Positions 36,826 to 48,124 of a stretch of DNA of 64,000 nucleotides are shown here, piece by piece. Numbering within the stretch: the stretch's first letter is position 1; each line of letters begins with the position of its first letter. The position numbers and the translations under genes are program-made. A model generated the notes under the pieces. That model was given only the letters and a program-made list of their open reading frames with translations. It did not search any database and was not told where the DNA came from. This DNA is from Psoroptes ovis (taxonomy: Eukaryota > Arthropoda > Arachnida > Sarcoptiformes > Psoroptidae), in NCBI GenBank assembly GCA_002943765.1, contig PQWQ01000018.1:248001-312000 (forward strand), written 5' to 3'.

Positions 36826-37029
36826 AGCTGAACCATTATTATCTAACTGTCCCAAATACGATGGTTCAAATTATTCAAAATGGAAGATAAATATCGAACG
36901 TATTTTCAAATTAATCGAAAAAAGCGAATTTCTAACAACTGATGTTTAAGATCGCACAGCCGAAAGACTAGGCACTTTTGCAGCAATAATTTTGACACTA
37001 TGTCTACTCGAACAGCGTCAAATGAGTAA
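36826..37029 (+). pseudogene. Copia-like gag fragment, broken
   Basis: In one frame a stretch resembles the N-terminal gag region of copia-type elements (PKYDGSNYSKWK, compare the F/Y-x-G-x-N-Y-x-x-W signature). It meets TAA at 36947-36949 and goes on in the same frame with RTAERLGTFAAIILTL. It follows the LTR-like promoter by about 100 bp, the right order for LTR then gag. Stops and short length show it is dead. The family assignment rests on one motif. Confidence 0.4.
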
Positions 37030-37109
37030 AAATAGCAGTATCGAATGATGACAGTGATTAAAAGTTGAAAGCCACCTGATTGCCGTTTTTCCATATAAAA
37101 ACAACCGTT

Positions 37110-37446
37110 TTTTAAAACAGCATGTCAAACGACAACACCAGCATGCATATCATCCCAAGTTCCGACAACCGTATATCAAACAACACCAACACCTTGGTAT
37201 CCACCGCCAACTATGATGCAGCCGATTCAAATACAACAACCAGCACCTCCACAGTAGAGATACGTTACATTCATGGAAGATCACCCGCGTATCTGGTTTG
37301 CCGTTATGGAAGCCAGCATACGAAAGTATGACGAAGAGACACAATTCCGAATCATACTTGGTCTACTTCCACATAAGTATATTGTGCTGTGCTCAAACAT
37401 CGCAACACAAAGTGATTGCAGACAGATTACAAACATATGTCTCTAG
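37110..37446 (+). pseudogene. Retroelement gag-like fragment with an in-frame stop
   Basis: One frame reads a Gln/Pro/Thr-rich linker (YPPPTMMQPIQIQQPAPPQ), a TAG, then HPRIWFAVMEASIRKYDEE. This resembles the (D)PxxWFxxxEAxF start of many gypsy-group Gag proteins. The frame closes at TAG 37444-37446. Just upstream, ATGATGACAGTGAT with CATATAAAAAC echoes the layout of the BEL LTR at 20508, hinting at a decayed LTR. It is a fragment; the exact family is uncertain. Confidence 0.4.
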
Positions 37447-37494
37447 CCATGATACCTAATGGGATCAATGTAACCCAATGTAAATGCTGATCGC

Positions 37495-37822
37495 ATGATG
37501 CGAAAACTAATCGATAATTGTGTTTTGTGCAAACGCATCCGTGGCAAGTTTATCCATCATCCTCTTGGTCCTCTGCATGTGTTACGCGACGAATACCGGT
37601 TAGTAGTATTATGTCGCACAACAAAAGCAGTGAAACTGGAATTATGGAGTGACATGTCGGAAAATGCTATGTTTGACGCATTGACAACAATATGGCGTCA
37701 AGTGGGATTTCCTGCTTAAATATGGTCTGACAATGGGACCAACTACATCGTTAGAGAAAAGCTCAATCGATTGTATTTACCGGGAGAAATTTCGTCAATA
37801 ACACGAAAAACAACAAAGAATT
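37495..37822 (+). pseudogene. BEL/Pao-type integrase fragment, broken
   Basis: The end of a zinc site (CVLCKR) is followed by TKAVKLELWSDMSENAMFDAL and, after an in-frame TAA at 37717-37719, IWSDNGTNY. These match the KAVHLEL and SDNGTN blocks of BEL/Pao integrases and hold the second catalytic Asp. The segment carrying the first catalytic Asp is missing between HHPLGPLHVL and RDEYRLVVL, an internal deletion. The Glu is also absent. The fragment is dead and unrelated in detail to the intact element at 20508. Confidence 0.7.
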
Positions 37823-38619
37823 AACAAAACAATCGCTAAGAGAAAAAAAATTTATTAAAAATTTTCGAGTCGCTACAATTTTTCTTTTGGTTGATCGAAT
37901 CAACAAAAACAACAACAAACTTTTTTAAAAATGTGTTTTAGATTTATATATGTGATGACTAAAAGACGAAAATATTAATAGTTCAAAAATTTAGATGAAA
38001 ACAAAACAAAAGTATAAAAACATTTTTTTTTTCAAAAAATGTGCGTTAACACAATTTCTTGATTTTATGTTGTAGATGATTTTTTAATTCAAAATATTAA
38101 ATAAAATTAATTATTAAGTATTACATGTATATTTAGTAATACCACGATGTTCTAATTTGATTAATATGCCAATACAAAAAATGACCATGAATAACTTTTA
38201 ACCATTAGAGTACGACTACAATGCAATAAATGAATCTCTTGGTGAGAGATTTTCAAGTTAAAATGATTTATGTGTCTTTGGTTTGTTGCAGAAATTACCT
38301 GATTCTTATCATCAAATAATTGAATGATTGAATTAGTTTTATTTGTAAAATAGTCTGTAACAGAACGTAAAGGTGACGACATCGAAAAACAACAATAACG
38401 TAAAAACTGGTTAATTATAAATTTGAATAATCGATCGTTTTCGATCAAGAAAAAACACGAATAATCACAATAAAAAACTAAAATTAAAAATACAATGAAA
38501 ATCAAATATATATGTGATTTAGCATGTACTAAAAATGGAAGCTTAAACTATTCGAAATCGAACTTGAATATTGAAAAACGATCAGTTCGACAACAATAGT
38601 CGATTCGTAAAAATTTCCC

Positions 38620-38920
38620 TTATTATCGTTACTGGTGTCAGGATAAAAAAAATTGACATAACGAAAATTCGAAAAGAAATTATGCTTCGTTGGAATAAAA
38701 TAAATTCCAAGACGATTACGGCTGAAGATGGCGCGAACGGATGTAAGAATTGCCGAACCTCCTGGTCGAGTATGAGAATAAAACGGAGCTGACTGATGCG
38801 GATTTGGAGAAATCGTCAGAATATCATGGAAAAATTGGTGACGTATTGGACGCGTTAAAAAAAGAGCGATCAGAAAATATGATATTCGCGCAAAACTCTT
38901 TGGGTCAATCAATTTACTGT
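38620..38920 (+). pseudogene. Possible decayed coding fragment, charged helical
   Basis: Two overlapping frames (38571-38792 and 38750-38974) hold consecutive non-repetitive, charged sequence (KIDITKIRKEIML, then TELTDADLEKSSEYHGKIGD). A single shift near 38750 would link them. The composition is like the helical N-terminus of BEL-type Gag proteins, but no diagnostic motif is present. Confidence 0.2.
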
Positions 38921-41319
38921 TTATTCAAAGTGGTTGTTTTAAAATTCGATTGGGGCAAAATGCAAAAACACTGACTATAGATGTGGACAATTAACAACTC
39001 AGTTTGGCCATTTAGCAAGGGTTCATGCGTTTCAAGATTGTTTCATTGGCTCTGACTCAGAAATTTCACAACTTTTAAAATGTTAAAAATGGCCAACAAA
39101 TATTTGCATAGAAAATTTCCTAGAAATAATTTGCTTAATTGATGTTTAAATATCATAAGTCATAATTACCAAATCATTGATTGAATATTTTTTTTGACAA
39201 GGGGAAGCAGGAAATTTTGAATATTTAATCATAGAAATCAAGAATAAATGAATGAATCAATGGAATCAACTGTGAACGAATACTGAATCAATTTTTATCG
39301 ATCTCAAATCTCATTTGATTTTGATTAATTTTCCATTCTCTTTTTGCTTTTTTTTTCTTATGAAAAAAATTGTTTTCATTTGTTTCTCTCGATAGGTGAC
39401 AGATGGTTTTCGTTGTTCGCGAAAACCTTGTGCTAAAAATGACCATAGAAGAAAAACGAGAGGCACATTTGAACCAAATGCTACAAAATTCAAAGGAATT
39501 CTGGGCGAATCGTAGAAAATTGGCGCCAAACGAGTGCAACAGAACTTTTTATTTTCCATTTCTTTAAGATCAAACTGCAAAAATGTGTGTACGAATCAAA
39601 TGTGAGAATATTTTTGCACACAAAAATGAAAATTTCAAATGAAAATTCATAGAATTCATTGAATTTTATGATTAATTTTTCATTTATTCATTCGTTTTAA
39701 ATGAATAAATAAATGAAGAATTCAGAATGAAATGAAAAATTCAAAAAGAAATGAATTCAGATCAATTCAAAAGATGAATGATTATTGATTCTTGATTCAT
39801 GTTTCTTATTTCAATTCATTTCCATTTCGAATTTTTTTTTTATATTTTTTATTTTTATTGTTTTCAATCGATTTTTATTCATTTCATCATCATCATCATT
39901 TTTGAATGAAACTAAATGAAAAACAAAATGAAACAATTGGCAAAAAAAAGTGAAATAAAAAAAAATATCGATTCGAAAAATAAAAATATTCCATTAAGAA
40001 AATGATTCGTAAATAACAAGAATGGTGAAATAAAACACATCCAAATGTGGAAATGTTTCACCGAAAAATAAAAACTTTTCTTGAGTTTTTCATGGATTTT
40101 CATGAGCTTTTCTTGGCTTCAAATTGCCAGAGAAAAAAAAATTTATTGACCACCAAAATATTCACATTATTCGTAATATATCCAACATTCATTTATAATA
40201 TAAATATCGATGTATATTTCGATATTTATGCTCGAGAATGCCAAATGTTTTATACCAAACGGGATATATTATTAAGCAGAATTTTGAGCTCGAAAAAAGC
40301 TTTTGGACTCGAATATTCTGAATATTCGTTGGCTGATTGCTAATGTTTATCGTTCTTTTTTTATTTCTATTTTTTATTATTTCTGACATTCTGAATTCAT
40401 GGTCGAATGGCTGATGAAATGAAATGAAATGAAATAACAAATAAAGCATTTTTTTTCTGATGTATTTTTCATTATTTTCTCTTTTGCTTTCTCGCTCTTC
40501 CAAGATTATTATCATTACTAAGGCTTTTGATCAAGGCTGTTTTGTTAGTTTGGTGGAAAAAAAAGAAATAAATGTAATAAATAAAAAATAAAACTGTGAT
40601 AAAAAAAATAAAATTTCCGTTCACGGAAAATGAATTTTTTTTTTCGTTCGCTTTCATTTCTCTCATTCACTCTTAAATGACTCTGCCTGGCTTGAACATT
40701 TTCTTAATCATTCACTTGAACACACAAACACATATTTAAAACATATTCACAAACACATATATATTCAAACATTATTGCCTTAGCAATTTTATTCATTTTC
40801 ATACATTCATTTACCGAAGAAAATAAATAATTTCAAAGTCGATTTCGGTGAATTTCATGAGAAATTTTCAATTTATCATTTGAAGAAAACATTTTTTTGC
40901 TGTTGTTGAAAATCTCATACGAAAAATAAATGAATAAAATTGAAATTAAATTGAAAAATTTTATTTCTTAAAAATAAGTAAAAATTTGTAAATTATTATT
41001 ATTATTATTATTATTCGAAGATAATCAACGTTATTACTCCTGAAAAAAAAAAATTCATTACACTGCTAACATACTTTGGTGACTATTTATCATTTTGGGC
41101 TTCATGTTTTATTTCTGTTTTTCATTTTTTTTGTTTTAATTTTCATATGAAAAAAGAATTAAGAATCAAAGAATTTTCAAATTTTAAATTTTAATTAAAA
41201 TAAATTGGGGAAAAATTAGAAAAATATTTTTGAGATTCTTATGAGATTTTTGTTTTTTTTTTAGATTCAAGAATTTTAAAATTTATTTACTTTTGTTTTT
41301 ATTTCCAAGATTTTTAAAT

Positions 41320-41320
<1 letters not shown>

Positions 41321-41362
<42 letters not shown>
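41321..41362. repeat. Poly-T run of 42 bases
   Basis: This is an uninterrupted T tract, the longest homopolymer in the window. It could be the A-tail of a retroposed sequence on the minus strand, but nothing recognisable adjoins it. Confidence 0.9.
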
Positions 41363-41365
<3 letters not shown>

Positions 41366-44300
41366 TAAATCTCTAAAGCAATGCAACCGAAACAACAACA
41401 ACAATAACCAAAGCAAAAACAAAAACAAAAAATCCATTGAAAACATTCATTATTCATCTATCTATAGATTTATATGTATGTGGATGTTTATGTATCTCTA
41501 TCTATTTATTTGTAAATGTACAGTAATGCATTTGATAAAAATATTTTTGGAAAAAGAATTCTTTCTATCTCTATCTCTTGAGAATTTTTTTTAATATTTA
41601 TTTCATATATTTATATTTATCATTAAAAAAAATATATGAATTCCTATGGAGGGCTATATTTTTTGGGAAAAAATAAATTTTTAAAAAATAAATTTAAAAA
41701 AAAAAATTTAATGTAAAATTCTTTAGAATTCTTTTAAAGAATTTCCAAAAAAAATTACAGAATGCAATTGCCATGAATAAATAAAAAGAATCTAAAAGAT
41801 AAAATAAAGAATAAATAAAAATTGATCAAATTCTATGGAATCACTGAAAAATAAATAAATTCAAATTGAATGAATTTCTTTGAAATTTTTTAAAATTCAT
41901 TTTTTTTTTGGAGAGAAAATTCTTTGATCAAATCACAATTCTCCGAAAAATCAAACAATAATTTGCTTTGTTTTCTTCTTGATGAATGTCTCTTGATTTT
42001 GAATCGAAAAAATAATGATGATAGACAGAAAAAAGGGTCAATAGACCACAATTTTTTCTTTTGTCACAAAATTTGATCGTGATTTAAATTTTCAAATGAA
42101 AATAAAAAACAAATTAAGTTAAATAAATTAAAACCCTTGTTTTTAATGTTTTAATTATTTGAAATTAATTTTCATTTTAATAATAGATAGTTGGATATGT
42201 GTTAAATAAAATGTAATTTAAATGATAATTGTCTTCGTCAGTGTCATTGTTGTTGGTATTGTAGTTGACGATGATGATGATGACATTTTTAACTATGATG
42301 GCTAAATATTTCTATTTATTCAATGATAATTAGCATCATTCCATTCATTATCATCATAATAGGAAAAATAATAATAGAACAAGTAAGCGATAGCTTGAAA
42401 AAACAATGATTAATTAAGCATAAAACATTTAAAATTTTTTGCATTATTCTTTACAAAATTAATTATAAAATGTTATTTAATCGAATTTTTTCATTTATTT
42501 CAATGTAACTGACAATGTATAATAAATGATGGTGTTCATAAGAGAAAAATTAATTAATTGGAAGGTTTTTTCCATTTAAATTTGCTTTTGTCGAAACTTT
42601 CAATCAATAATGCATTATGATTCTTATTCAATTTGCTTACCTCTTGATAATAATTTTTTCCAAATTTTTTGAGTGCAAAATTTCAATAAATTAATGACAA
42701 GTGAATTATGTAAATGTTTTTGTGTAAACACGGAATTCAATGAAGAGAACAGAAATCAAAGTTGCATTTACATTAAAGTCAATCAAAGAACATTGAAAAT
42801 TGAAATTATTTTTTTTTCTTCAATATTTACTTAATGAAAACCACAAAATGAATCACTTAAATAAATGAAATATTCAAAAAAAAAATTATTTAACCGAATT
42901 TTTTATAAAATTATCTTTAAAATTTTATTATTACTATCTTTCAAATGTATATTTTCAATGTTTTTTTTTCACTTTTAATGCATTTTTTCTTTGATTCACT
43001 TGAAACTTGGTTAATGGAATTTTTTTTCTTTGCATTCATTCATTGAATGAATTTTCTTTTTTCTTTGGAAAAATCATGAACTAAATTAAATATTTGCGTC
43101 TGAATGATGCAAAAAAGTCGAAATTCTTTAAAATATCGATTCATTGAATTTTTTTCTGAAATTTTCTTTTGAAATTCTGATTCAAAGTAAAAAAAATTAT
43201 TCAACAAAAATGAATTTGAAAAACTTCATCTTTTTTTTCTTTTTATTGAAATTTCATTTCATTTCATTTTGAATTTTTATTTTTTTCAAATAGAAAATTT
43301 GCCCCGAAGGACCACCACACACATACATACATACATACATAACCACATGTTTTAACATTATTCAATATACATCATTCACCTGATCAATGAATGAAGAATC
43401 AATGATGGAATAGGAAGAAAAATATGATGAAAAAGAAAACAAACACAATGAAATAAATTGAATTTAGAATTTTTAAAACGAAAAAATATAAAATTCAGTT
43501 CAAATAAACTTGTTTCAAGAATAATGGAATTTTATTCTGAAAATTGAATTGAAATGTATTCATATCAATTCACAGAATTTGATGATGATGATGATGATGA
43601 ACAAAATGATGAACAGTATGGCAGATATTATCGGTAAGAATTTGAAGAAAAAAATAAAGCCAGTTTGACCACAAATTTTATGGTTTAAAATTGATGGAAA
43701 ACTCTCAAATTTGAAAAATCTGAAAAATTGAAAAATTCAATGATTTCAACCATTTACTGCAATGAATTCGAATGTTTCATGATTCTTGGTTCTTTTTTTC
43801 GAATTTCGATCATAAACAGAATATTCTTTGGTCGTAGTAGTAGTGAATCAGTGGCAGTAGCATCGGCGACTAAAGTGTGACTGTTCCAGAATCTTTTGGG
43901 CATAATAATAAAACATACCGATGGTAGTAGCATTGAGTGATGAATGCTTATGATTTGTTCGATCCATTTTTTTTTTTTTTTTCATTGATACCAGTAAATC
44001 AATTCGATCGTAGTAGTGGCATAGCGCTTGTGTTTGAATATTCTGCATTGTATCGAATTCTTTTGGGAAAAATTCAGAATTTTTTTTTTTGTTTATTTTT
44101 TTTCATTGTTTATTCCGGAATTTAATTTTTTTTCTATCTTTTCTCTCAAAAGCATACTTAGCATCATCAATTGTAACATACAAACAAGCATAAAATAATG
44201 AAAAATGTCCGAATTTCTATTTCGTTTGGATTCAATTCAATTCAATTCTAATTATATGTGATATATTGGAAAATTTTTGGATGAAGAAAAAAAATCGAAA

Positions 44301-44832
44301 AATTCCTTCCTCCATCGTCGTTGGTGGCGATTCTTGGCTCCTGCCTATCCGTCCTTATCCCTCTCTTGATTTCTATTCACTGGAAACACTGGAAACATTC
44401 AGTGATATATCGATATACTCGGTTCATGTTTCAATAATTCAAGTTTGATGATGAAGATTTAGAACCACGGCCCGAAGCAGCAGAAAAACAAGAAGAAATC
44501 TTCAATATTTTTTGATATAATTCGATTAATAAATAATCGAAGAAAAAATGCAGCAAGAAATGAAGATTTAATGAAATTATCACCATGCTGCACCATCCAC
44601 GTATCCACCATCGTGTCCACCTAACTTGTTTGCCGTATATCCATCGTAAATTAGCCGCATACCGAACGATTAGCTTATCAAATACGGTCGCCTAATAAAA
44701 CAACCGGCCTCAGTGTTTGCATACATTATTATTTCCGGCGGTTTTATTAAATAAACAAAGCAAATAAAAAAAATCACAAAATAAAGAAGAAAACAGCTTT
44801 AATATCTTCTCATTGAGAATTTATTAATATTA

Positions 44833-44905
44833 GATTGTCCGAGAAGTTTTTGTCGATTTTCCATGGGCATTTCCATTCAAAATGTGAACAAAACTTATTG
44901 AACTC
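44833..44905. repeat. Miniature element copy 7, right end lost
   Basis: GATTGTCCGAGAAGTTTTTG followed by TCGATTTTCCATGGGCATTT matches the left half of the family. The right side keeps GAACAAAACTT but not the GGACA terminus. Confidence 0.45.
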
Positions 44906-45148
44906 TGAAGAAAGAAAAAATATTCAAATCTCATAGATTGATTGATGTATAGAAAAAAATAGAACCAAACCGGTCACAACTGTTTTATATTATTATTATA
45001 AAAATGATGATAATTTTCGTATGTGAAAAAAAAAAATGGAAATCTCATTGAATCAAAATGAATTGAACGAGAAACATCCAAAGAAAAGCAAAGCAAAACA
45101 AATTTATTATTTCAGAAAAAGAAAAACAATTTGAAAAAATAATTTTGC

Positions 45149-45225
45149 GGCTGTCCAAAAAGTTTCATCGTGCTTGAATCATTGAAAATTAATTGGAAAA
45201 TTCGCAAAAACTTTATGGACAGCCC
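45149..45225. repeat. Mariner-like miniature inverted repeat, copy 8
   Basis: GGCTGTCCAAAAAGTTTCAT on the left pairs with AAAAACTTTATGGACAGCCC on the right over about 17 bases. It is 77 bp and lies only 250 bp from copy 7. Confidence 0.65.
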
Positions 45226-45755
45226 ATGAAAATGATAAAATTTATTTTTATGATTATTATTTCGAAAGAATTTTATTATTATTATTATTTTGTTCCATTA
45301 TTTCGGATATTTATTCATTTATATTTTTATATTGATATTTATTTGTTTATTTATTTATTTACAAATAATTTAGATGTATATTTTCCATTAATTTATTCGA
45401 TATTGGCGAATTATTATTATTATTATTGGCGTTATTATCATCAATATTATTTCATATATGACAACAAATTTTGAAAGAATACAGGAAAAGAAACGAAAAT
45501 ATTTATGTCTTTGAATATTATTATTATTATTATTATTATTATCATTCATTCAATTCAATTATTTATTCAAATGGTTGATAATGGTAAAATGGTGGTAATA
45601 AAAGAAAAAAAACAAAATGAATATTTCAATTCTGGTTTGTTATTTTCCAAACCATTATTAGATAATATGATAAAAATGAATATTATGTTAATATGGTATA
45701 ATAATAACAAATGATAATAAATTTAATTTTATTTATTTGTATTTTTTGATCATAG

Positions 45756-46010
45756 AATTGGCGTTTCTTGTGACACAGAGATGAATATCCACCGAATATT
45801 CATGGACATTTTGGGTGAAGATCATCGTTGCACTGACATCCGAATATTCCCGAATAAAGTTCAGTGTACACCACTTCAAGTTGCAGCGGATCAACACACT
45901 AGACAGTAAAATGTTGAATCAAATGGTCATGACCCGACTGGTTTTAATCTATTTGGATTTGGATTCATTCTTTCGGACGCCATTTGGCGTAAAGATACCA
46001 TAGAATCGAG
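45756..46010 (+). pseudogene. Possible decayed exon
   Basis: A pyrimidine-rich acceptor (TTTTTTGATCATAG) precedes non-repetitive coding-like sequence (MNIHRIFMDILGEDHRC, then FGFGFILSDAIWRKDTIES). It ends at a donor-like GAG|GTTAGT. One in-frame TAA (45907-45909) interrupts it. A second frame is open at 45815-46003. I do not recognise a family. It may be a dead exon or chance. Confidence 0.25.
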
Positions 46011-47731
46011 GTTAGTCCCCTATGAAAGATTTTTGAAATAATTTAATATCCAACACCTGTGATAATTCCGAGGAAAAAATTTTGTTTCAGACGATAAAAT
46101 AAGCAATAATACAATGAAATAAACAATTAAATAAACAAAATAAAACAAAGAAAAAAGTTTCATTTGAAAACAAAATTATCATTTGCTCAGATGAAACAAC
46201 ATTTTAAACAAATTATCATCCAAACCTCACACACGTACCGAACCGATAACCGCCAAAGACCTTTTTAGCACAAAAATTGAAACAAGAATCGAAACAAACA
46301 AGTTTTTCAATTTGAAAATTTTTGCGAAAAAAAAATTAACATAAATGGACCATAAAACAGTGAAATGAAATGCGAACCTTTTACCGAAAAACAATACAAA
46401 ATCTTCAAAAGTTGAAAAAAAAATTCTTCGAATTTTCCCTGCAAAACATTTTGACCAGATGTTTTATCATTTAATATTTCTATGGGGAAAAATTGAAGAA
46501 TAAAAAAATTCAAGAATCCAAAAATATTATTATTCTACGGAAGTAAATTCCTTAACAAAATCTTGATGATTTGTTTATTCTTGATTCGTGTATTTTTATA
46601 ATTTTTTTTACGATTTTGTAATTTTTGAATTTTAGAAAAACTTTCAAAAGTCCAAAATTGGAAAATTTTAAAAATTCAAAGCTCGGAATTTTCAGAATTT
46701 GGAGCTCGTAATTTAAAATGCGGAATTCGGAGCGCGGAATTTTTTTTGGAGAATTCTGAATTTTTTTGGAAAATTTAAAAAATTTAAATTCAAAACAAAC
46801 AAACAAACATAAAAAATCAAATCAAATCTAATCAAATAAAATATTTGTGAATATACAGAAAAATCAAATCAAATAAAATGAAATAAATTGATAAAACAAA
46901 TAATAAATTCATCCAAGTGAGCAAATAAATCTCAATGAAGAGCAATGCATTCAATATGCATGAATCCCATGGAAAAAAACTAAGGGGTAGATACCCAATC
47001 CATAAATAATTCACATTCCTTCATTTATCATAAATTATCCCCCAAAACTAACCACCACCATCATCAAAAAAATTTGTATCAATCAATCCAGAATTCAGTT
47101 GAATTGAAATCCACAATTTTGACAATCTGAATGATGCCGCAATCCTTTCGTTTGTCAAATCAAATCGGACCATTTTCGCTGATTGTTGAAGTCAAAGTTA
47201 AATGAAAATATATTCGACGATTCTGATTTGTCCTTGATGTCAATCGGGCTATGTATTGGACTTTTTGGACGATGCAAACCATTCAAATGACAAAACAATC
47301 AAAATTCTTTTCGATTCAATTCATAAAAAAGAATCAAATTGAAAATAATTTAAAATTTGAAAGGGTTAACAAATGAAAGCAAGCAATCAACTTCATAACA
47401 ACAATAACAAAAAGAGAAATAATCAAACTATAAATGAACCAAAACAATAATATTAATAATAAAAATCTTTAGTCAAATACAAATAACTAAAGATTTACAA
47501 CTTATTATTATATGAATGTTTACCAGGAAAAAAAAATGTTTTCGGAAATTATTTATTTTTATTCCAAATTTTTCTTCTCGCAAAAAATTACACGGAAATC
47601 CGCAAAAGTTTTTCAAGAAAATTCTTATCATTTTCGAAATTTTTTTCAATTCAACTTCATAGAAAAATATTATTACAAACAAATAAAATTCCCTGCTAAT
47701 AATAATCAAACAACAACAACAACCAATAATA
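46011..47731. other. Gene-free AT-rich stretch
   Basis: Simple AT-rich sequence with GAATTC-type repeats (46670-46740). The short frames are Phe/Leu/Lys-rich and not accepted. Confidence 0.4.
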
Positions 47732-48124
47732 ATGACGATAATAATAACAAATGGGCCCATTCATAAATTCATTGAATTTTCTGGAATCGATTCTAAAATT
47801 CTTGAAACTTTTTTTTCCAATTTTCAATTTCCATTTTACATTCTTCAACAAACTTATTTACTTTGTGATATATCATCATCACCAAACATCACCAGCGACG
47901 ACGAAGTAAATCAAAAATTTGAAACGATTTCAAAGCTCATAACAAATGAGCAGATTATTAAATGGACCGAACCGATTAATCGATTGAGAAAATGGTGTTT
48001 GTTTGTTTGTAAGCCTAATAAACAAGAAGAAAATGGTCATGACCATTGCCTTCCATCCGTAGTCTGGTCCGTTACTACATGGGCTTACCACGACCAATCG
48101 TCAAGGTTTTTCGAGTATGAATAG
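47732..48124 (+). CDS. Hypothetical 130-residue ORF, part possibly exonic
   Basis: Residues about 40-95 are non-repetitive and charged (TSDDEVNQKFETISKLITNE and EPINRLRKWCLF), unlike the Phe/Asn-rich chance frames around. A donor-like GTAAGC follows at about 48009. The last 40 residues run over a palindrome (AATGGTCATGACCATT, 48032-48047) and into GC-rich miniature-element sequence. No family was recognised, and the first 35 residues look random. A single exon at about 47850-48008 is the most I would support. Confidence 0.25.
   Translation: MTIIITNGPIHKFIEFSGIDSKILETFFSNFQFPFYILQQTYLLCDISSSPNITSDDEVNQKFETISKLITNEQIIKWTEPINRLRKWCLFVCKPNKQEENGHDHCLPSVVWSVTTWAYHDQSSRFFEYE

Larger units (their letters stand above)
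37841..44832. other. Gene-free AT-rich region
   Basis: Apart from a possible coding remnant at 38620-38920, this stretch holds only simple sequence: a run of 42 T (41321-41362), an ACAT repeat (43321-43341), ATT runs (40997-41014) and Phe/Asn/Lys-rich chance frames. No gene is supported. Confidence 0.45.
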
